A stretch of DNA of 29,616 nucleotides. Origin: Leuconostoc kimchii IMSNU 11154. Its GTDB lineage: Bacteria > Bacillota > Bacilli > Lactobacillales > Lactobacillaceae. Below the pieces are notes generated by a model, which saw only the letters and a list, made by a program, of their open reading frames with translations, ran no database searches and was not told the origin of the DNA. The stretch's first letter is position 1. Each line of letters starts with the position of its first letter. The position numbers and the translations under genes were made by a program. Positions 6,981 through 15,031 of this stretch are shown here, one piece after another. The DNA lies in NCBI RefSeq assembly GCF_000092505.1, contig NC_014134.1, positions 1-29,616 on the forward strand, read 5' to 3'.

Positions 6981-7532
6981 ATGACAACGGTAAATGAAAG
7001 GCAAGAAAAATTAGCTGCCGAACAAGCATATAAAGAACACATTCATCATACTAAGATTAATTCTGCAGCTGTTACAGATCATATACTTGCTAATATTCAT
7101 ACATTACATGTAAAATTGCATCAATATCATTGGTATGTAAAAGGCAAAAATTTCTATGCATTGCATAATGTTTTTGAAAATTTATATAACGAGAATGAGG
7201 CATGGTTTGATAAAATTGCAGAACGTTTACTAGCTTCAGGATTTAAGCCAGCATCAACAACTACTGAATTTCAAGAATTTACAACGATTTCTGAAGATTC
7301 TTCGGAAAAATATTACACTGCTGATGAGATGGTCCTACAGATAGTAGAAGATTTTAGATCTAATCGTGAATTTACTATTCGTGCAATTCGCTTAGCACAG
7401 GAAGAAGAAAATGATGCTTCGGAAGATTCACTAATTAGTTATAAAGCTTATTTAGACGTAAATATTTGGCAACTTCAAGCATTTATTAATAAGGATGCCT
7501 TAGAAGACGATGACTATATAGATAACGATTAA
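6981..7532 (+). CDS. dps: Dps-family ferritin-like DNA-protection protein
   Basis: 183 residues. The Dps ferroxidase signature is present: LHVKLHQYHWYVKGKNFYAL, followed by LHNVFENLYNENEAWFDKIAERLL (the His, Asp and Glu ligands shared between subunits). Dps forms a 12-subunit shell that oxidises and stores iron using peroxide and so protects DNA. The start at 6981 follows GGAAGGTG inside the end of the HMA gene and is preferred to ATG 6972. Cotranscribed with the metal ATPase, chaperone and FNR-like regulator, which ties the operon to iron/oxidative stress. Acidic C-terminal tail (ALEDDDYIDND). Confidence 0.92.
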   Translation: MTTVNERQEKLAAEQAYKEHIHHTKINSAAVTDHILANIHTLHVKLHQYHWYVKGKNFYALHNVFENLYNENEAWFDKIAERLLASGFKPASTTTEFQEFTTISEDSSEKYYTADEMVLQIVEDFRSNREFTIRAIRLAQEEENDASEDSLISYKAYLDVNIWQLQAFINKDALEDDDYIDND

Positions 7533-7548
7533 TTAGGAGGAAAAAGGT

Positions 7549-8241
7549 ATGGCAGACCATAATCATCATAGTCATGTAGATTGTATACGTTTAGTGCCGA
7601 TTTTCAATCATCTCAATGATGAACAAATGCATCTAATTGCTCAATCAGCGCATGAAGTACAATACGTAAAGAATGAGCTATTATTTAGGTTTGGTGATAA
7701 AGATGACACATTATATATCATAAACAATGGACGTGTACGTATTTATAGCCTAAGTGAATCTGGTCGTGAGCAAACCATACGTATCCTACATCCGGGTGAT
7801 TTTATGGGGGAAGTTGCTGTTTTACAGACTGAGGGTTATCATTCGAATTATGCTGAAGCAATATCGGAAACAAGTATTTGTAGGATTCATAAAAAGGATT
7901 TAGATCAATATTTAGATCGCTATCCAGAAATCATGCGACGAATATTATCGGATATTACAAAACGACTACAGTTATCAGAAAAACAAACTGTGCAAGTCAG
8001 TACTGAACCTGTTGAAGCTCGAATTATTGATTTTCTATCAGAAAATGTTGAAGATGAAAAAAACCATACTTATGTGACTTTACCCATGTCAAAAAAAGAT
8101 TTGGCTACTTACCTGGGGACAACTCCAGAAACAATAAGCCGTAAGTTCTCATCATTGGAAGAGAGAGGTCTAATTAAACGGCACACCCAAAAATGTGTTG
8201 AGATATTTGATTTAGATGAATTATTATTTGTATCAAGTTAA
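7549..8241 (+). CDS. Crp/FNR-family regulator (FLP-like)
   Basis: 230 residues. A His-rich N-terminus (MADHNHHSHVDC) is followed by a cyclic-nucleotide-like beta-barrel (about 20-125, with HPGDFMGEVAVL) and a dimer helix. The winged helix-turn-helix carries KKDLATYLGTTPETISRKFS (about 180-200), whose E-x3-R recognition pattern is the FNR type. Only two conserved-looking cysteines occur in the sensor part, Cys12 and Cys111, not an FNR iron-sulphur set. In the lactobacillus FLP protein a comparable Cys pair forms a redox disulfide. A TTGAT-N4-GTCAA box precedes the operon. Ribosome site TAGGAGG. Probably a thiol/redox or metal switch regulating its own operon. Confidence 0.88.
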   Translation: MADHNHHSHVDCIRLVPIFNHLNDEQMHLIAQSAHEVQYVKNELLFRFGDKDDTLYIINNGRVRIYSLSESGREQTIRILHPGDFMGEVAVLQTEGYHSNYAEAISETSICRIHKKDLDQYLDRYPEIMRRILSDITKRLQLSEKQTVQVSTEPVEARIIDFLSENVEDEKNHTYVTLPMSKKDLATYLGTTPETISRKFSSLEERGLIKRHTQKCVEIFDLDELLFVSS

Positions 8242-8278
8242 GTCGATTTATACTTAAAAATAAGGATATCGTTTTAAA

Positions 8279-8686
8279 TGATGAACATGGCGGTACACAG
8301 TTCATCGTCACTAACCTAAGTCTTCCACAAAAAGACATCGTCCGTGTTTACCGCAAGCTTGCGGCGATTGAAGATATTATTCGCGAGCTTAAAGGTGGAT
8401 TTGCCTTTGGCAAAACTGATAGCAGTTCATTTTTCGCCAACAAAGCGCGCATGTGGATCTCAGTAATTGCATCAAACTTGATGCGGTTGATGAAGAGTAT
8501 TGCGTTGGACGACCAGCAACAATCGTGGACAATCAATACCTTTCGAGACCGTTTGTTAAAAATCGGTGGACGTGTGTCACTAAGCACGCCCGCAAGGTGA
8601 TTTTGACGTTAGATAGCCGCATCCAAGAACAATTCGATGGTCTGTTCTGGCGAGCTTGGGAACGACTAAATGCTTTGTGGCAATAA
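8279..8686 (+). pseudogene. C-terminal remnant of an IS1380-family transposase, frameshifted
   Basis: The frame reads EHGGTQFIVTNLSLPQKDIV, then RVYRKLAAIEDIIRELKGGF and on to MWISVIASNLMRLM, the last part of an IS1380-type DDE transposase (E-D-I-I-R-E-L-K segment). Near 8575 the frame shifts by one base: the tail VTKHARKVILTLDSRIQEQF to NALWQ is in another frame. The 5' part is deleted just after the FNR-like gene. The right inverted repeat of the element survives at 8859-8872. Confidence 0.75.
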
Positions 8687-8770
8687 AACAACGAAGTAGA
8701 TTTTAAAAAAAATAGCAAAATCTGGCTGGTTTTAGTGTTCCTATTTTTCTCAAAAAACGCTCAATCGAAA

Positions 8771-8820
8771 AAACACCCTGAAACTGTGCCAAGGTAATGG
8801 CAGTTTCAAGGTGTTTTATC
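8771..8820. terminator. Subterminal hairpin of the IS1380 right end
   Basis: AAAACACC-TGAAACTG paired with CAGTTTCA-GGTGTTTTA across a 13-base loop. A similar CCCGCTGAAAC/GTTTCAGCGGG hairpin is inside the left end at 9949-9985. They would block outside transcription from entering the element. Confidence 0.6.
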
Positions 8821-8858
8821 GTATTTTACTGATTTAGCTGTGGTTAAAAATTTAGTGC

Positions 8859-8872
8859 ATGAATAATCCGGG
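8859..8872. repeat. IS1380 right terminal inverted repeat
   Basis: ATGAATAATCCGGG is the exact complement of CCCGGATTATTCAT at 9921-9934, which begins the left end of another copy. Confidence 0.7.
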
Positions 8873-8986
8873 TTTTATTTGTTTCGTTTTTGAAACATTT
8901 TTAATCCGATGTGAAATTACCGATAATTGGTCACTTTTTTCTTATATATTGGTTTTATCACCACTGAGAGAAACTGGAGAAAATAA

Positions 8987-9472
8987 ATGAAAAAACACGT
9001 TTCAGCCATCGTCTACGGTGGCTTAGATGGCATTATCACGACGTTCGCAGTCGTTGCTGGATCGGTCGGTGGTAACGTTTCAAACATCGTTATCATCATT
9101 TTGGGATTCTCAAACTTATTAGCCGATGGCTTTTCAATGGGGGCCGGTGCCTACCTGTCAGCAACATCGGATAACAATCAATCAAAAAGTAAAGCATTGG
9201 CAGCTGGTATCGCGACATTCATTTCGTTTAACGTCTTCGGTTTAATTCCACTAGGTGCCTACTTAATTACAAATGCGCTCATTCACGACAAAGACATCGC
9301 CTTTCCAATCGCCTTTGTCATCGTCGGTGTCTCTTTGGCGTTGCTAGGCTGGGTGAAGGCCAACCTGTCAGAGCAGAAAGTAAGAACAGAAATTCTACGC
9401 ACACTTTCTGTCGGGTACGTCGCTGCAATTGTTGCTTATGGCGTTGGTATCTTACTGAATTATTATTTGTAG
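8987..9472 (+). CDS. VIT1/CCC1-family metal transporter, short form
   Basis: 161 residues, four to five membrane helices. The VIT1 hallmark YGGLDGIITTFAVVAGSVGG (about 10-29) and LLADGFSMGAGAYLSATS (about 44-61) are present. The long acidic cytosolic loop of the 225-residue members is missing, with only DNNQSKSKALA between helices. VIT1/CCC1 proteins move Fe2+ or Mn2+ in exchange for protons; in a bacterium this would be efflux. GGAGAA precedes the ATG. The gene sits between the right end of one IS1380 copy and the left end of another, so it looks like transposon cargo. Its base composition is more GC-rich than the fluoride genes, suggesting separate origin. Confidence 0.82.
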   Translation: MKKHVSAIVYGGLDGIITTFAVVAGSVGGNVSNIVIIILGFSNLLADGFSMGAGAYLSATSDNNQSKSKALAAGIATFISFNVFGLIPLGAYLITNALIHDKDIAFPIAFVIVGVSLALLGWVKANLSEQKVRTEILRTLSVGYVAAIVAYGVGILLNYYL

Positions 9473-9477
9473 ACAAA

Positions 9478-9512
9478 AAAACACCTTGAATATTCAAGAC
9501 GTTTTTCTTTTT
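9478..9512 (+). terminator. Terminator after the short VIT1 gene
   Basis: Palindrome CTTGAATATTCAAG extended by AAAACACC/GACGTTTTT, followed by a T-rich tract. Confidence 0.65.
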
Positions 9513-9537
9513 AGATATTTAGTTATATGGTAATCAG

Positions 9538-9666
9538 TTATAGATTATTTAAGTCAAACAATCCTCGATGCTTAGCTTCTTCTTTAGCTGCGTTCATTAA
9601 ATCAGCAGAGTATAGCGCATCAGGGTGCTTGCCTGTCGATTCGTTAGAAATAATCCGGGTAAAATT
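9538..9666 (-). pseudogene. Orphan C-terminal coding remnant
   Basis: Open frame without start encoding TRIISNESTGKHPDALYSAD, continuing LMNAAKEEAKHRGLFDLNNL and a stop. Composition is protein-like and hydrophilic, but the family is not recognised. The remaining bases 9667-9920 show no gene; a TAATCCGGGT near 9651 resembles the IS1380 end but is explained by this frame. Confidence 0.35.
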
Positions 9667-9920
9667 TTAAATCATATTTTTAGAACACCTTTAATTGAGT
9701 CGACCTGTAATAGCTAACCATGTATACAAAGAAACGATATGTTATATTACGTCATCGAAAATGGTGTCCTTAGGGAGTTACTTTTAGTGGTTACCAACAC
9801 GCCTGCTGACAAAAAACACTTTTTTGTAAAGAAAACCCCAAACAGGTGAGTAAATCTGTTCGGGGATATCTAGAAAGACGCTCTATGGTCGAGAAAAGTG
9901 AGATGGTGTAGAACTTAATA

Positions 9921-10178
9921 CCCGGATTATTCATCAAGACAAACAAAAACCCGCTGAAACAGCAAGTTAATACCGTTTCAGCGGGTTTTGCGCTTTCACC
10001 CGTTGGGTGAAAACCATAGGAGCTCTTTGTTATGATATTTTGTTAGTGAAAAACAAACCAAATACTCAAAAATTGGAGCGTCTAAAATTATGACTCAAAA
10101 AGTATTACCTAGCAACCCTTTAGTTGCAGTTTCAGACAATGGGGCACCAATTACCTCGGATGGTGGCAACGTGTAATG
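9921..10178 (+). mobile_element. IS1380 left end, truncated
   Basis: Starts with the terminal repeat CCCGGATTATTCAT, then the hairpin at 9949-9985 and the first 28 codons of the transposase. It stops at about 10178, where a different sequence (a stub downstream of the recombinase) begins. Same orientation as the right-end fragment at 8279-8872. Confidence 0.75.
10090..10176 (+). pseudogene. N-terminal remnant of IS1380 transposase
   Basis: MTQKVLPSNPLVAVSDNGAP followed by ITSDGGNV and a stop at the junction. LTSDGG near residue 20 is typical of IS1380 transposase starts; the remaining 90% is missing. TTGGAGCG precedes the ATG. Confidence 0.7.
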
Positions 10179-10213
10179 ATGTTGTCTAATTGTGCCTTAG
10201 TAATCCTAGTCAT
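10151..10213 (-). pseudogene. 5' stub of a gene downstream of the recombinase
   Basis: A strong ribosome site (GGAGG, 7 bases before the ATG) starts MTRITKAQLDNII, after which the frame runs into IS1380 left-end sequence and stops. It lies 69 bases after the recombinase stop, so a second gene of that operon has been cut away by the IS. Confidence 0.45.
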
Positions 10214-10282
10214 TAAAAATACCTCCATAGTGGCGTCAAAATGAACAAATACGTGCTAATTTAGGGAGATTAGTTGGCGTTA

Positions 10283-10870
10283 TTACCCAAAATCAATTTG
10301 ATCTAACATTGTTTCGCGACTTGCTTGATCTAACCCCAGATAAGTAAGCGTCATAGCCTCACTCGAATGATTCAATAAGTGCATGACTAAACCAATATTG
10401 TAGTTTGATTGCGTATAAACGCGATAGGCGCCTGTTTTACGCATGGTATGTGTGCCCAGATAGTTGATGCCTAAGAGATCACCAACGCGTGCCATCACCT
10501 TATAAAACTGCTTCTCAGTGATATGACGGTCTGGATGGGCCGTTGAGGGAAATAACCAGTCTGAATTGATATTCTGTTGGACTAGCCAATCATGATATTG
10601 CAACAAGTCTTGTTGCACGGGCTTTAAATATAGTGTATTTGCTTTACCGGTCTTTTTATCATGAATAAAGGCCGTGTGTTTAACAGAGCCATCTGGATTA
10701 TAGACATCGGATTTCTTTAACGTCATCACATCACTCACCCGCAGCAGGGTGGCTTTGCCAACTTGAAAGATGGTGTAGTTACGGCGACCTGCCCGAAAAC
10801 TATCTAGTAAGGTGTCTTGCACCATTTTTAAGACGTTAGAGTCTTTGATTGGGAGTACGATTTGTTGCAT
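10283..10870 (-). CDS. Tyrosine recombinase (Xer/integrase-like)
   Basis: 195-residue catalytic domain of a tyrosine recombinase without the usual N-terminal core-binding domain. The catalytic set is visible: Arg44 in TLLRVSDV, His141 and Arg144 in GTHTMRKTGAYR, His168 in LLNHSS and the nucleophile Tyr177 in LTYLG. Short forms of this kind occur on LAB plasmids and probably resolve multimers or invert segments. An 8-bp inverted repeat (10908-10942) in front of the gene is a possible binding or crossover site. A second copy survives only as a C-terminal fragment at 4603-4719, showing past duplication or recombination between the two places. Confidence 0.88.
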   Translation of the reverse strand: MQQIVLPIKDSNVLKMVQDTLLDSFRAGRRNYTIFQVGKATLLRVSDVMTLKKSDVYNPDGSVKHTAFIHDKKTGKANTLYLKPVQQDLLQYHDWLVQQNINSDWLFPSTAHPDRHITEKQFYKVMARVGDLLGINYLGTHTMRKTGAYRVYTQSNYNIGLVMHLLNHSSEAMTLTYLGLDQASRETMLDQIDFG

Positions 10871-10907
10871 ATCTATTTAACCTCAATAATAGAACAGTCC
10901 TTGCCTA

Positions 10908-10942
10908 TAATTGGTTCACTTTTGTCAATGAATGACCAATTA
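10908..10942. repeat. Inverted repeat upstream of the tyrosine recombinase
   Basis: TAATTGGT and ACCAATTA separated by 19 bases. The left arm with its flank (ATAATTGGTTCACTTTT) is echoed before the short VIT1 gene at 8923-8940 (ATAATTGGTCACTTTTTT). Could be a recombinase site or an operator. Confidence 0.4.
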
Positions 10943-10954
10943 TTTTTATCGTAG

Positions 10955-11047
10955 TGGTAGATTGTAAAATTAATCCGAACGCTGTTCGGACAAAAAAGAT
11001 CAGTTTCCATCATAAAGGACTCCCCGCGGGACTGCAATCAGGAGTCA
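10955..11047. mobile_element. IS30 left-end remnant
   Basis: TGGTAGATTGTAAAATTAAT and the following CCGAACGC match the left end of the IS30 copy at 1540. A CATAAAGGACT segment resembles the leader just before its transposase, but no transposase follows. It abuts the stop codon of the ABC permease gene. Confidence 0.65.
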
Positions 11048-11803
11048 TTACTTCAACTGTTTTTGTTCATTATAGAAATTACGGTAAGCTAAATAGCACG
11101 CAATGATTGACCCCAAACTAGTCGCTGATAAGAGCATGAACGTGACCATAATTTGATACCTAATGGCCCGTACTGGATCGACCCCTGCAAAGATCAAACC
11201 GGACATCATCCCTGGCAGACTGACTAGACCCACAGTCTTTGCCGAATCAATGGTTGGTGACATCCCCGTACGAATCGCCTCACGCACGATGGCAATCGAA
11301 GCATCAAGTAGACCAGCCCCTAACGCCAACCGTTCAAGCACACCTTGCCGCTGGTCATGAAACTGACTATTGAGGCTGCGATAAGCCAGCCCAATTGCGA
11401 CCATTGAATTCGACGCAATCATACCAGAAATGGGAATCATTTGCGATGGCACAAACTTAATCGCACCAGATAGCACGAGGACGCCGAGTGTTACCCCCGT
11501 ACTAACAAAAATGGCTAATAACGAAATGGCTAATGCATGGTCAATCCCCGGCCCCCGTTTTTTCGCATTCCAAGCCGCATTGAAGATAATGAAGCCTATC
11601 ATCGCCAGCGTTAGCCACAAATTGTTGACTCGGAAAATATACTTTAGCAAGTAACCCACGATAAATAGTTGTACAACAGCCCGCACGACACCAATGACGA
11701 TGTCCCTATCTAAGCCAAGTTTCTGCCACAAACTAATTCCTAACGCGACGAGCACTAACATTGCCGCCAAAAATAGCGACGTATTATTAACTGCTAAATT
11801 CAT
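11048..11803 (-). CDS. FetB-like ABC transporter permease (metal export)
   Basis: 251 residues with about seven membrane helices, e.g. LFLAAMLVLVALGISLW (about 10-26) and WLTLAMIGFIIFNAAW. The motif region MIPISGMIASNSMVAIGLAY (about 122-141), the amphipathic GVLERLALGA and GMMSGLIFAGVDPVRAIRYQ are typical of the FetB/YbbM (UPF0014) family. In E. coli FetAB supports iron export and peroxide resistance. The start overlaps the ATPase stop by 4 bases (ATGA), showing translational coupling. Higher GC than neighbouring genes. Its 3' end touches an IS30 scar but the C-terminus looks natural. Confidence 0.85.
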   Translation of the reverse strand: MNLAVNNTSLFLAAMLVLVALGISLWQKLGLDRDIVIGVVRAVVQLFIVGYLLKYIFRVNNLWLTLAMIGFIIFNAAWNAKKRGPGIDHALAISLLAIFVSTGVTLGVLVLSGAIKFVPSQMIPISGMIASNSMVAIGLAYRSLNSQFHDQRQGVLERLALGAGLLDASIAIVREAIRTGMSPTIDSAKTVGLVSLPGMMSGLIFAGVDPVRAIRYQIMVTFMLLSATSLGSIIACYLAYRNFYNEQKQLK

Positions 11804-12450
11804 GCGTGTACCTCCAATCTGCCAGCAACCACTTTCGCTAATTGATCTGCCGCAGCAATCTCTGTCGCGTCATGAGTAATCATGATCGTTGTAACGTGAT
11901 CCTGCTCATTTAACTGTCGTAACCAGGCGTGCACGATTTGCTTATTATTTTCATCCAAACCAGCTGTCACCTCATCTAATAACAACACTTTTGGTAAGAA
12001 TAAGATGTTGCGAATCAGCGCGACCCGCTGCCGTTCACCACCGGAAAGCTCGATAATCGGCTGATGCAGGGTTCGTTCGGACAGCCCAACATTATTTAAC
12101 GCCGTTACCACTCGTTGCGTATCCATGACTTGCTTACGAATTTGGTACGGGAAAGCTAAGTTATCTGCCACCGTCTCACCAAATAACGTCGGTTGTTGGA
12201 AACAATATGAGACTTGCCGCCGATACATGATTGGGTCATAACTTTCAATCGGCTGCCCATCAAAAATCAAGGTCCCACTTGTTTTAGAAATCATGGCCGC
12301 AATGATCCGTAATAACGTACTTTTCCCACCACCGGATGGTCCCGTCAATGTAATATGAGCCCCAGCTGGAATCTGCCAATCAACATCATGTAAAATATGT
12401 TGATCAGCGATTTGATAATTAACTTTTTCTAAACTAATCAATGAATTCAT
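11800..12450 (-). CDS. FetA-like ABC transporter ATPase
   Basis: 216-residue ATP-binding subunit. Walker A GPSGGGKST (37-45), Q-loop CFQQPTLFGETV (about 83-94), signature LSGGERQ (135-141), Walker B VLLLDE (155-160) with D-loop TAGLDEN, and the switch His in MITHDA. Together with the overlapping permease it forms a two-component exporter of the YbbL/YbbM (FetAB) type, predicted to lower cytosolic iron under oxidative stress. The promoter region is only about 50 bases long before an IS3 scar at 12505, so expression may have been changed by the rearrangement. Confidence 0.87.
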   Translation of the reverse strand: MNSLISLEKVNYQIADQHILHDVDWQIPAGAHITLTGPSGGGKSTLLRIIAAMISKTSGTLIFDGQPIESYDPIMYRRQVSYCFQQPTLFGETVADNLAFPYQIRKQVMDTQRVVTALNNVGLSERTLHQPIIELSGGERQRVALIRNILFLPKVLLLDEVTAGLDENNKQIVHAWLRQLNEQDHVTTIMITHDATEIAAADQLAKVVAGRLEVHA

Positions 12451-12686
12451 ATGCCCACCCCCGATCGCACAATGATCGGCGCCGACAACAGCCGGATGAA
12501 AAAGTGCTCAGAAGTCAATAAATTGGACTTATCTGTTTGATGTATTAATACACGAACCTGTGTAGCCATTGGCAAAGCCATATGAATCATACCTGAGTCA
12601 AAGTGTTCCGTATAACTACGGAGGAGTTCTAATTGAACTTTTAATTTATCATTATTTTCCTTGATCGATCGTTTTTGTCTAGACAT
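12447..12686 (-). pseudogene. Truncated hypothetical gene fused to an IS3 scar
   Basis: The first 52 or so residues (MSRQKRSIKENNDKLKVQLE and on to LPMATQVRVLIHQTDKS) look natural: charged, helical, with a ribosome site (TAGGAG) before the ATG. From codon 53 the frame reads through the IS3 right-end sequence (12505-12530) and then antisense to the FetA upstream region. The C-terminal part of the original protein is gone. Function not recognised; the A-L-P-M-A-T-x-x-R-V-L-x-H pattern occurs in LAB hypothetical proteins as far as I recall. Confidence 0.55.
12505..12530. mobile_element. IS3-family right-end scar
   Basis: TGCTCAGAAGTCAATAAATT followed by GGAC matches the end of the IS3-like element at 15128. 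It sits exactly where the hypothetical gene breaks off. Confidence 0.6.
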
Positions 12687-12732
12687 ACGTTTTCTCCTAT
12701 CTAGGGAGTATTATATCATTTTATAAAAAAAC

Positions 12733-12767
12733 GACCCCCGTTATCTAACTATTAGATAATGGGGGCT
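12733..12767. terminator. Strong bidirectional hairpin
   Basis: CCCCCGTTATCTAA paired with TTAGATAATGGGGG over a 3-base loop, with A run on one side and TGTTTTA on the other. It separates arsC transcription from the truncated gene at 12447. Confidence 0.75.
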
Positions 12768-12880
12768 GTTTTAATAGTCTTTCCTAGGGGTCATTATATA
12801 ATTATAGACCCTGAATGGAAGGGCATTTTAGTGAGTGCCTAGTCACATATCTAGCTCATAACCAAAGCCCTGGTATTTTC

Positions 12881-12907
12881 CTTAGAAGTCAATAAATTAA
12901 TTGGACT
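12881..12907. mobile_element. IS3-family right-end scar with AATT duplication
   Basis: CTTAGAAGTCAATAAATTAA followed by TTGGAC is the same terminal sequence as at 15131, but with AATT repeated. It lies just past the arsC 3' end. Confidence 0.5.
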
Positions 12908-12939
12908 GTTTTACTGCGGCACTATATGGCGTTTTTTTA

Positions 12940-13356
12940 TTAATGAACGTAGTTATTCAAACTTGTAACTAATTTTTTAATTTCGTCACGAACCTTACGG
13001 AATTCTTGTAGTTGTTCTTCTAAAGTTCCTGTGGCTTGCGCTGGGTCAGATAAAGGCCAGTGTAAACTCTTGGTTTGAGGGGGAAGCATAGGACATTTAT
13101 CCTTGGCATCACCACATAAAGTAATAACTAAATCTGAAGTGTTCAAATAATTTAGATCAATTAATTTAGAGTAGTGGCTACTAATATCTACTCCATCTTC
13201 AGCCATAACTTTAACAGCATTTAGATTTAACCCATGAGTTTCAATCCCTGCACTCTCGATTTGAAACTCATTTGCCGGCAATATTTTTTTTGCATATCCT
13301 TCAGCCATTTGACTGCGACAAGAATTTCCTGTACATAAAAAATAAATTTTTTTCAT
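12940..13356 (-). CDS. arsC: Thioredoxin-coupled arsenate reductase
   Basis: 138 residues of the low-molecular-weight phosphatase fold. The P-loop CTGNSCRS (Cys8-Arg14) binds arsenate, and the second and third redox cysteines are in LCGDAKDKC (Cys81, Cys88). The aspartate loop is [10 protein letters not shown] (about 100-109). This triple-Cys pattern is that of pI258-type ArsC, which reduces arsenate to arsenite using thioredoxin. No arsR, arsB or acr3 is adjacent, so arsenite export must be encoded elsewhere or the gene is a leftover of an ars operon broken by IS events (scars on both sides). AGGTGG precedes the ATG. Confidence 0.9.
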   Translation of the reverse strand: MKKIYFLCTGNSCRSQMAEGYAKKILPANEFQIESAGIETHGLNLNAVKVMAEDGVDISSHYSKLIDLNYLNTSDLVITLCGDAKDKCPMLPPQTKSLHWPLSDPAQATGTLEEQLQEFRKVRDEIKKLVTSLNNYVH

Positions 13357-13435
13357 TCTAAACCACCTATAATTTTAATTTGTATAACACCATGATACAC
13401 CATAAACTTAAATGCAATGCTTTCATCAACATAGG

Positions 13436-13733
13436 TGCTCGTATACTGAAAATCCGGACCGCTTTATTTCTAGGGCATAATCCGAGATAATCAAGTATAG
13501 GAGTTTTTTTATATTATGAAAGCTAAGCGATACTCAACAGAATTTAAGTCATCAATTGTCACCTTGTATAACGAGGGACGTTCTGCTAATTCTCTAGCCA
13601 ATGAATACCATTTGGCTGTACAAACCGTCACGGGTTGGGTGAAGAAAGCCCAAATCATTGGGACGGACGTTACCGGTAAGCCAGTGACTCGTGCCGAATT
13701 TAATGCGATGCAGAAAGAAGTTGCACGACTCTT
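13436..13733 (+). mobile_element. 5' fragment of an IS3-family element
   Basis: Begins TGCTCGTATACTGAAAATC, the same left end as the inverted copy ending at 16341, and contains the start of orfA. Homology to orfA stops near 13733, where unrelated sequence with a new promoter begins. Confidence 0.75.
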
Positions 13734-13764
13734 GGTAGACTTTTATAGTTTAGTTGTGAACTAA
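13516..13764 (+). pseudogene. Truncated IS3 orfA (HTH protein)
   Basis: Residues 1-73 are a typical IS3 OrfA: KRYSTEFKSSIVTLYNEGRS, then the helix-turn-helix NSLANEYHLAVQTVTGWVKK and the start of the leucine-zipper-like EFNAMQKEVARL. The last nine residues (VDFYSLVVN) come from foreign sequence. No orfB follows. Confidence 0.75.
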
Positions 13765-13779
13765 TAAATCAATATAAGT

Positions 13780-13808
13780 TTGATAAAGTAGCTTATAATA
13801 ATTATTAT
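13780..13808 (+). promoter_or_regulatory. Promoter of the UDG-like/cyclo-ligase pair
   Basis: TTGATA, 17-base spacer, TATTAT; start expected near 13815, a short leader before the ribosome site AGGAGGGGG. Confidence 0.55.
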
Positions 13809-13829
13809 ACATTGGTTAGGAGGGGGAAT

Positions 13830-14402
13830 ATGAGTATTATTGATGATATAGCAGCAGATCAAATGAATATGGAGTTTACTAAAAAAGGATTAAGGCCAAT
13901 ATTTCACGTATCGAAAAAAGCAAAATTAGTCATTATTGGTCAAGCACCGGGATTACGAGTTCAAAACTCGGGTATAATGTGGGATGATGCATCGGGAGAT
14001 CGATTAAGAGAGTGGATCGGGGTTGGTAAAGATACCTTTTATAATTCAGGAAAAATTGGCGTAATTCCCATGGACTTTTACTATCCAGGAAAAGGAAAAT
14101 GGGGTGACTTACCGCCCAGACGAGGAGTAGCTAACAAATGGCACCCAAAATTATTGGAGCTTATGCCCGATGTTCAGTTAATTATATTGGTGGGATCATA
14201 TGCTCAGAAATATTATCTGAATCTTGGTTATCAAAGCAAGATAACCGATGTAATAAAGAACTACAAAAATTACTTGCCTCTTTATTTTCCGATAGTTCAT
14301 CCTTCACCAAGAAATAATATATGGATTAAAAAAAATCCGTGGTTTGAACAAGAGGTTGTGCCAGAATTAAAAGAGATAATTAGTAAGATTTTATCGGACT
14401 AG
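13830..14402 (+). CDS. Uracil-DNA glycosylase family protein
   Basis: 190 residues. The UDG fold motifs are visible: VIIGQAPGLRVQNSGIMWDD (about 34-53; G-Q-A-P-G is motif 1) with SGDRLREWIG, and VHPSPRNN near 157-164 (the H-P-S-P motif 2). Between them IPMDFYYPGKGKWGDLPPR matches the 'uracil-DNA glycosylase family' proteins found in LAB, distinct from Ung. It may remove uracil from DNA or act on another nucleotide. ATG 13830 follows AGGAGGGGG; the upstream TTG at 13812 would place that site inside the gene. Two genes on one transcript with the cyclo-ligase. Confidence 0.8.
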   Translation: MSIIDDIAADQMNMEFTKKGLRPIFHVSKKAKLVIIGQAPGLRVQNSGIMWDDASGDRLREWIGVGKDTFYNSGKIGVIPMDFYYPGKGKWGDLPPRRGVANKWHPKLLELMPDVQLIILVGSYAQKYYLNLGYQSKITDVIKNYKNYLPLYFPIVHPSPRNNIWIKKNPWFEQEVVPELKEIISKILSD

Positions 14403-14433
14403 TTTGAAGATAATTTGGAGGAGGTTTGTAGCA

Positions 14434-14967
14434 GTGCTTAGTAAAAAAGAAATAAGAAAAATGACCTTGGATAAACTAAAATTATATGATTACCATAGCA
14501 AGATTACTGAAGAAGAGCGATTACAGGCAATTCTGTTTTCTAAGGCATATTGGAATAACTCTAATTCAGTGGCTGTAACTATAAGTATGGAACACGAATT
14601 GAGTACTGATGTCATTATTCAGGAGGCGTTGAGAAGCCATAAGAAAGTAGTAGTACCTAGGGTGAGTAGTGGAAAATTATTATGGTTTGACTATATAGAA
14701 AGTTTAATGAGTAAATCAAAATTCGGAATTCTAGAACCAACACAAGATGAAAATCAAGCACAAAATTTGAAGGGAATAGATCTAATGGTGGTTCCCGGTG
14801 TAGCCTTTAGCGAAGATAATTATCGGATAGGTTACGGTGCAGGTTTCTTTGACGCAACGTTGGCAGAGTATAATGGTATAACGGTTTCGCTAGTGTTGCC
14901 TCCTCAATCAATCCATAAATTTTCAAAGGATACGTGGGATAGACCGGTGAGGTATCTTATAAAATAG
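14434..14967 (+). CDS. 5-formyltetrahydrofolate cyclo-ligase family protein (GTG start)
   Basis: 177 residues. The N-terminus (LSKKEIRKMTLDKLKLY) and the ATP/folate-binding RIGYGAGFFDATLAEYNG (G-Y-G-x-G-x-x-D, about 136-153) place it in the family that converts 5-formyl-THF to 5,10-methenyl-THF with ATP. VPGVAFS precedes the glycine motif as usual. The GTG at 14434 has GGAGGAGG 9 bases upstream, whereas the ATG at 14404 has none. It starts 31 bases after the UDG-like stop. The canonical GYYDR is GFFDA here, so activity may be altered. A link of folate repair with a glycosylase is only suggested by cotranscription. Confidence 0.8.
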   Translation: MLSKKEIRKMTLDKLKLYDYHSKITEEERLQAILFSKAYWNNSNSVAVTISMEHELSTDVIIQEALRSHKKVVVPRVSSGKLLWFDYIESLMSKSKFGILEPTQDENQAQNLKGIDLMVVPGVAFSEDNYRIGYGAGFFDATLAEYNGITVSLVLPPQSIHKFSKDTWDRPVRYLIK

Positions 14968-14978
14968 GATTTATGCTA

Positions 14979-15031
14979 AATAAACTTATAATGAATATGT
15001 TAGTTTTTCATTATGAGTTTATTTTTTTAAT
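14979..15031. terminator. Terminator after the cyclo-ligase gene
   Basis: Long stem AATAAACTTATAATGAA / TTCATTATGAGTTTATT with one mismatch, followed by a T7 run. Confidence 0.75.

Noticed and set aside
8453..8686. Independent 77-codon gene
   Set aside because: It is the frameshifted tail of the IS1380 transposase remnant; the first part before about 8575 is out of the coding frame.
9649..9662. A third IS1380 terminal repeat (AATAATCCGGGT)
   Set aside because: Only 11 bases match, the flanks do not, and the sequence lies inside an open coding remnant on the minus strand (TRII).
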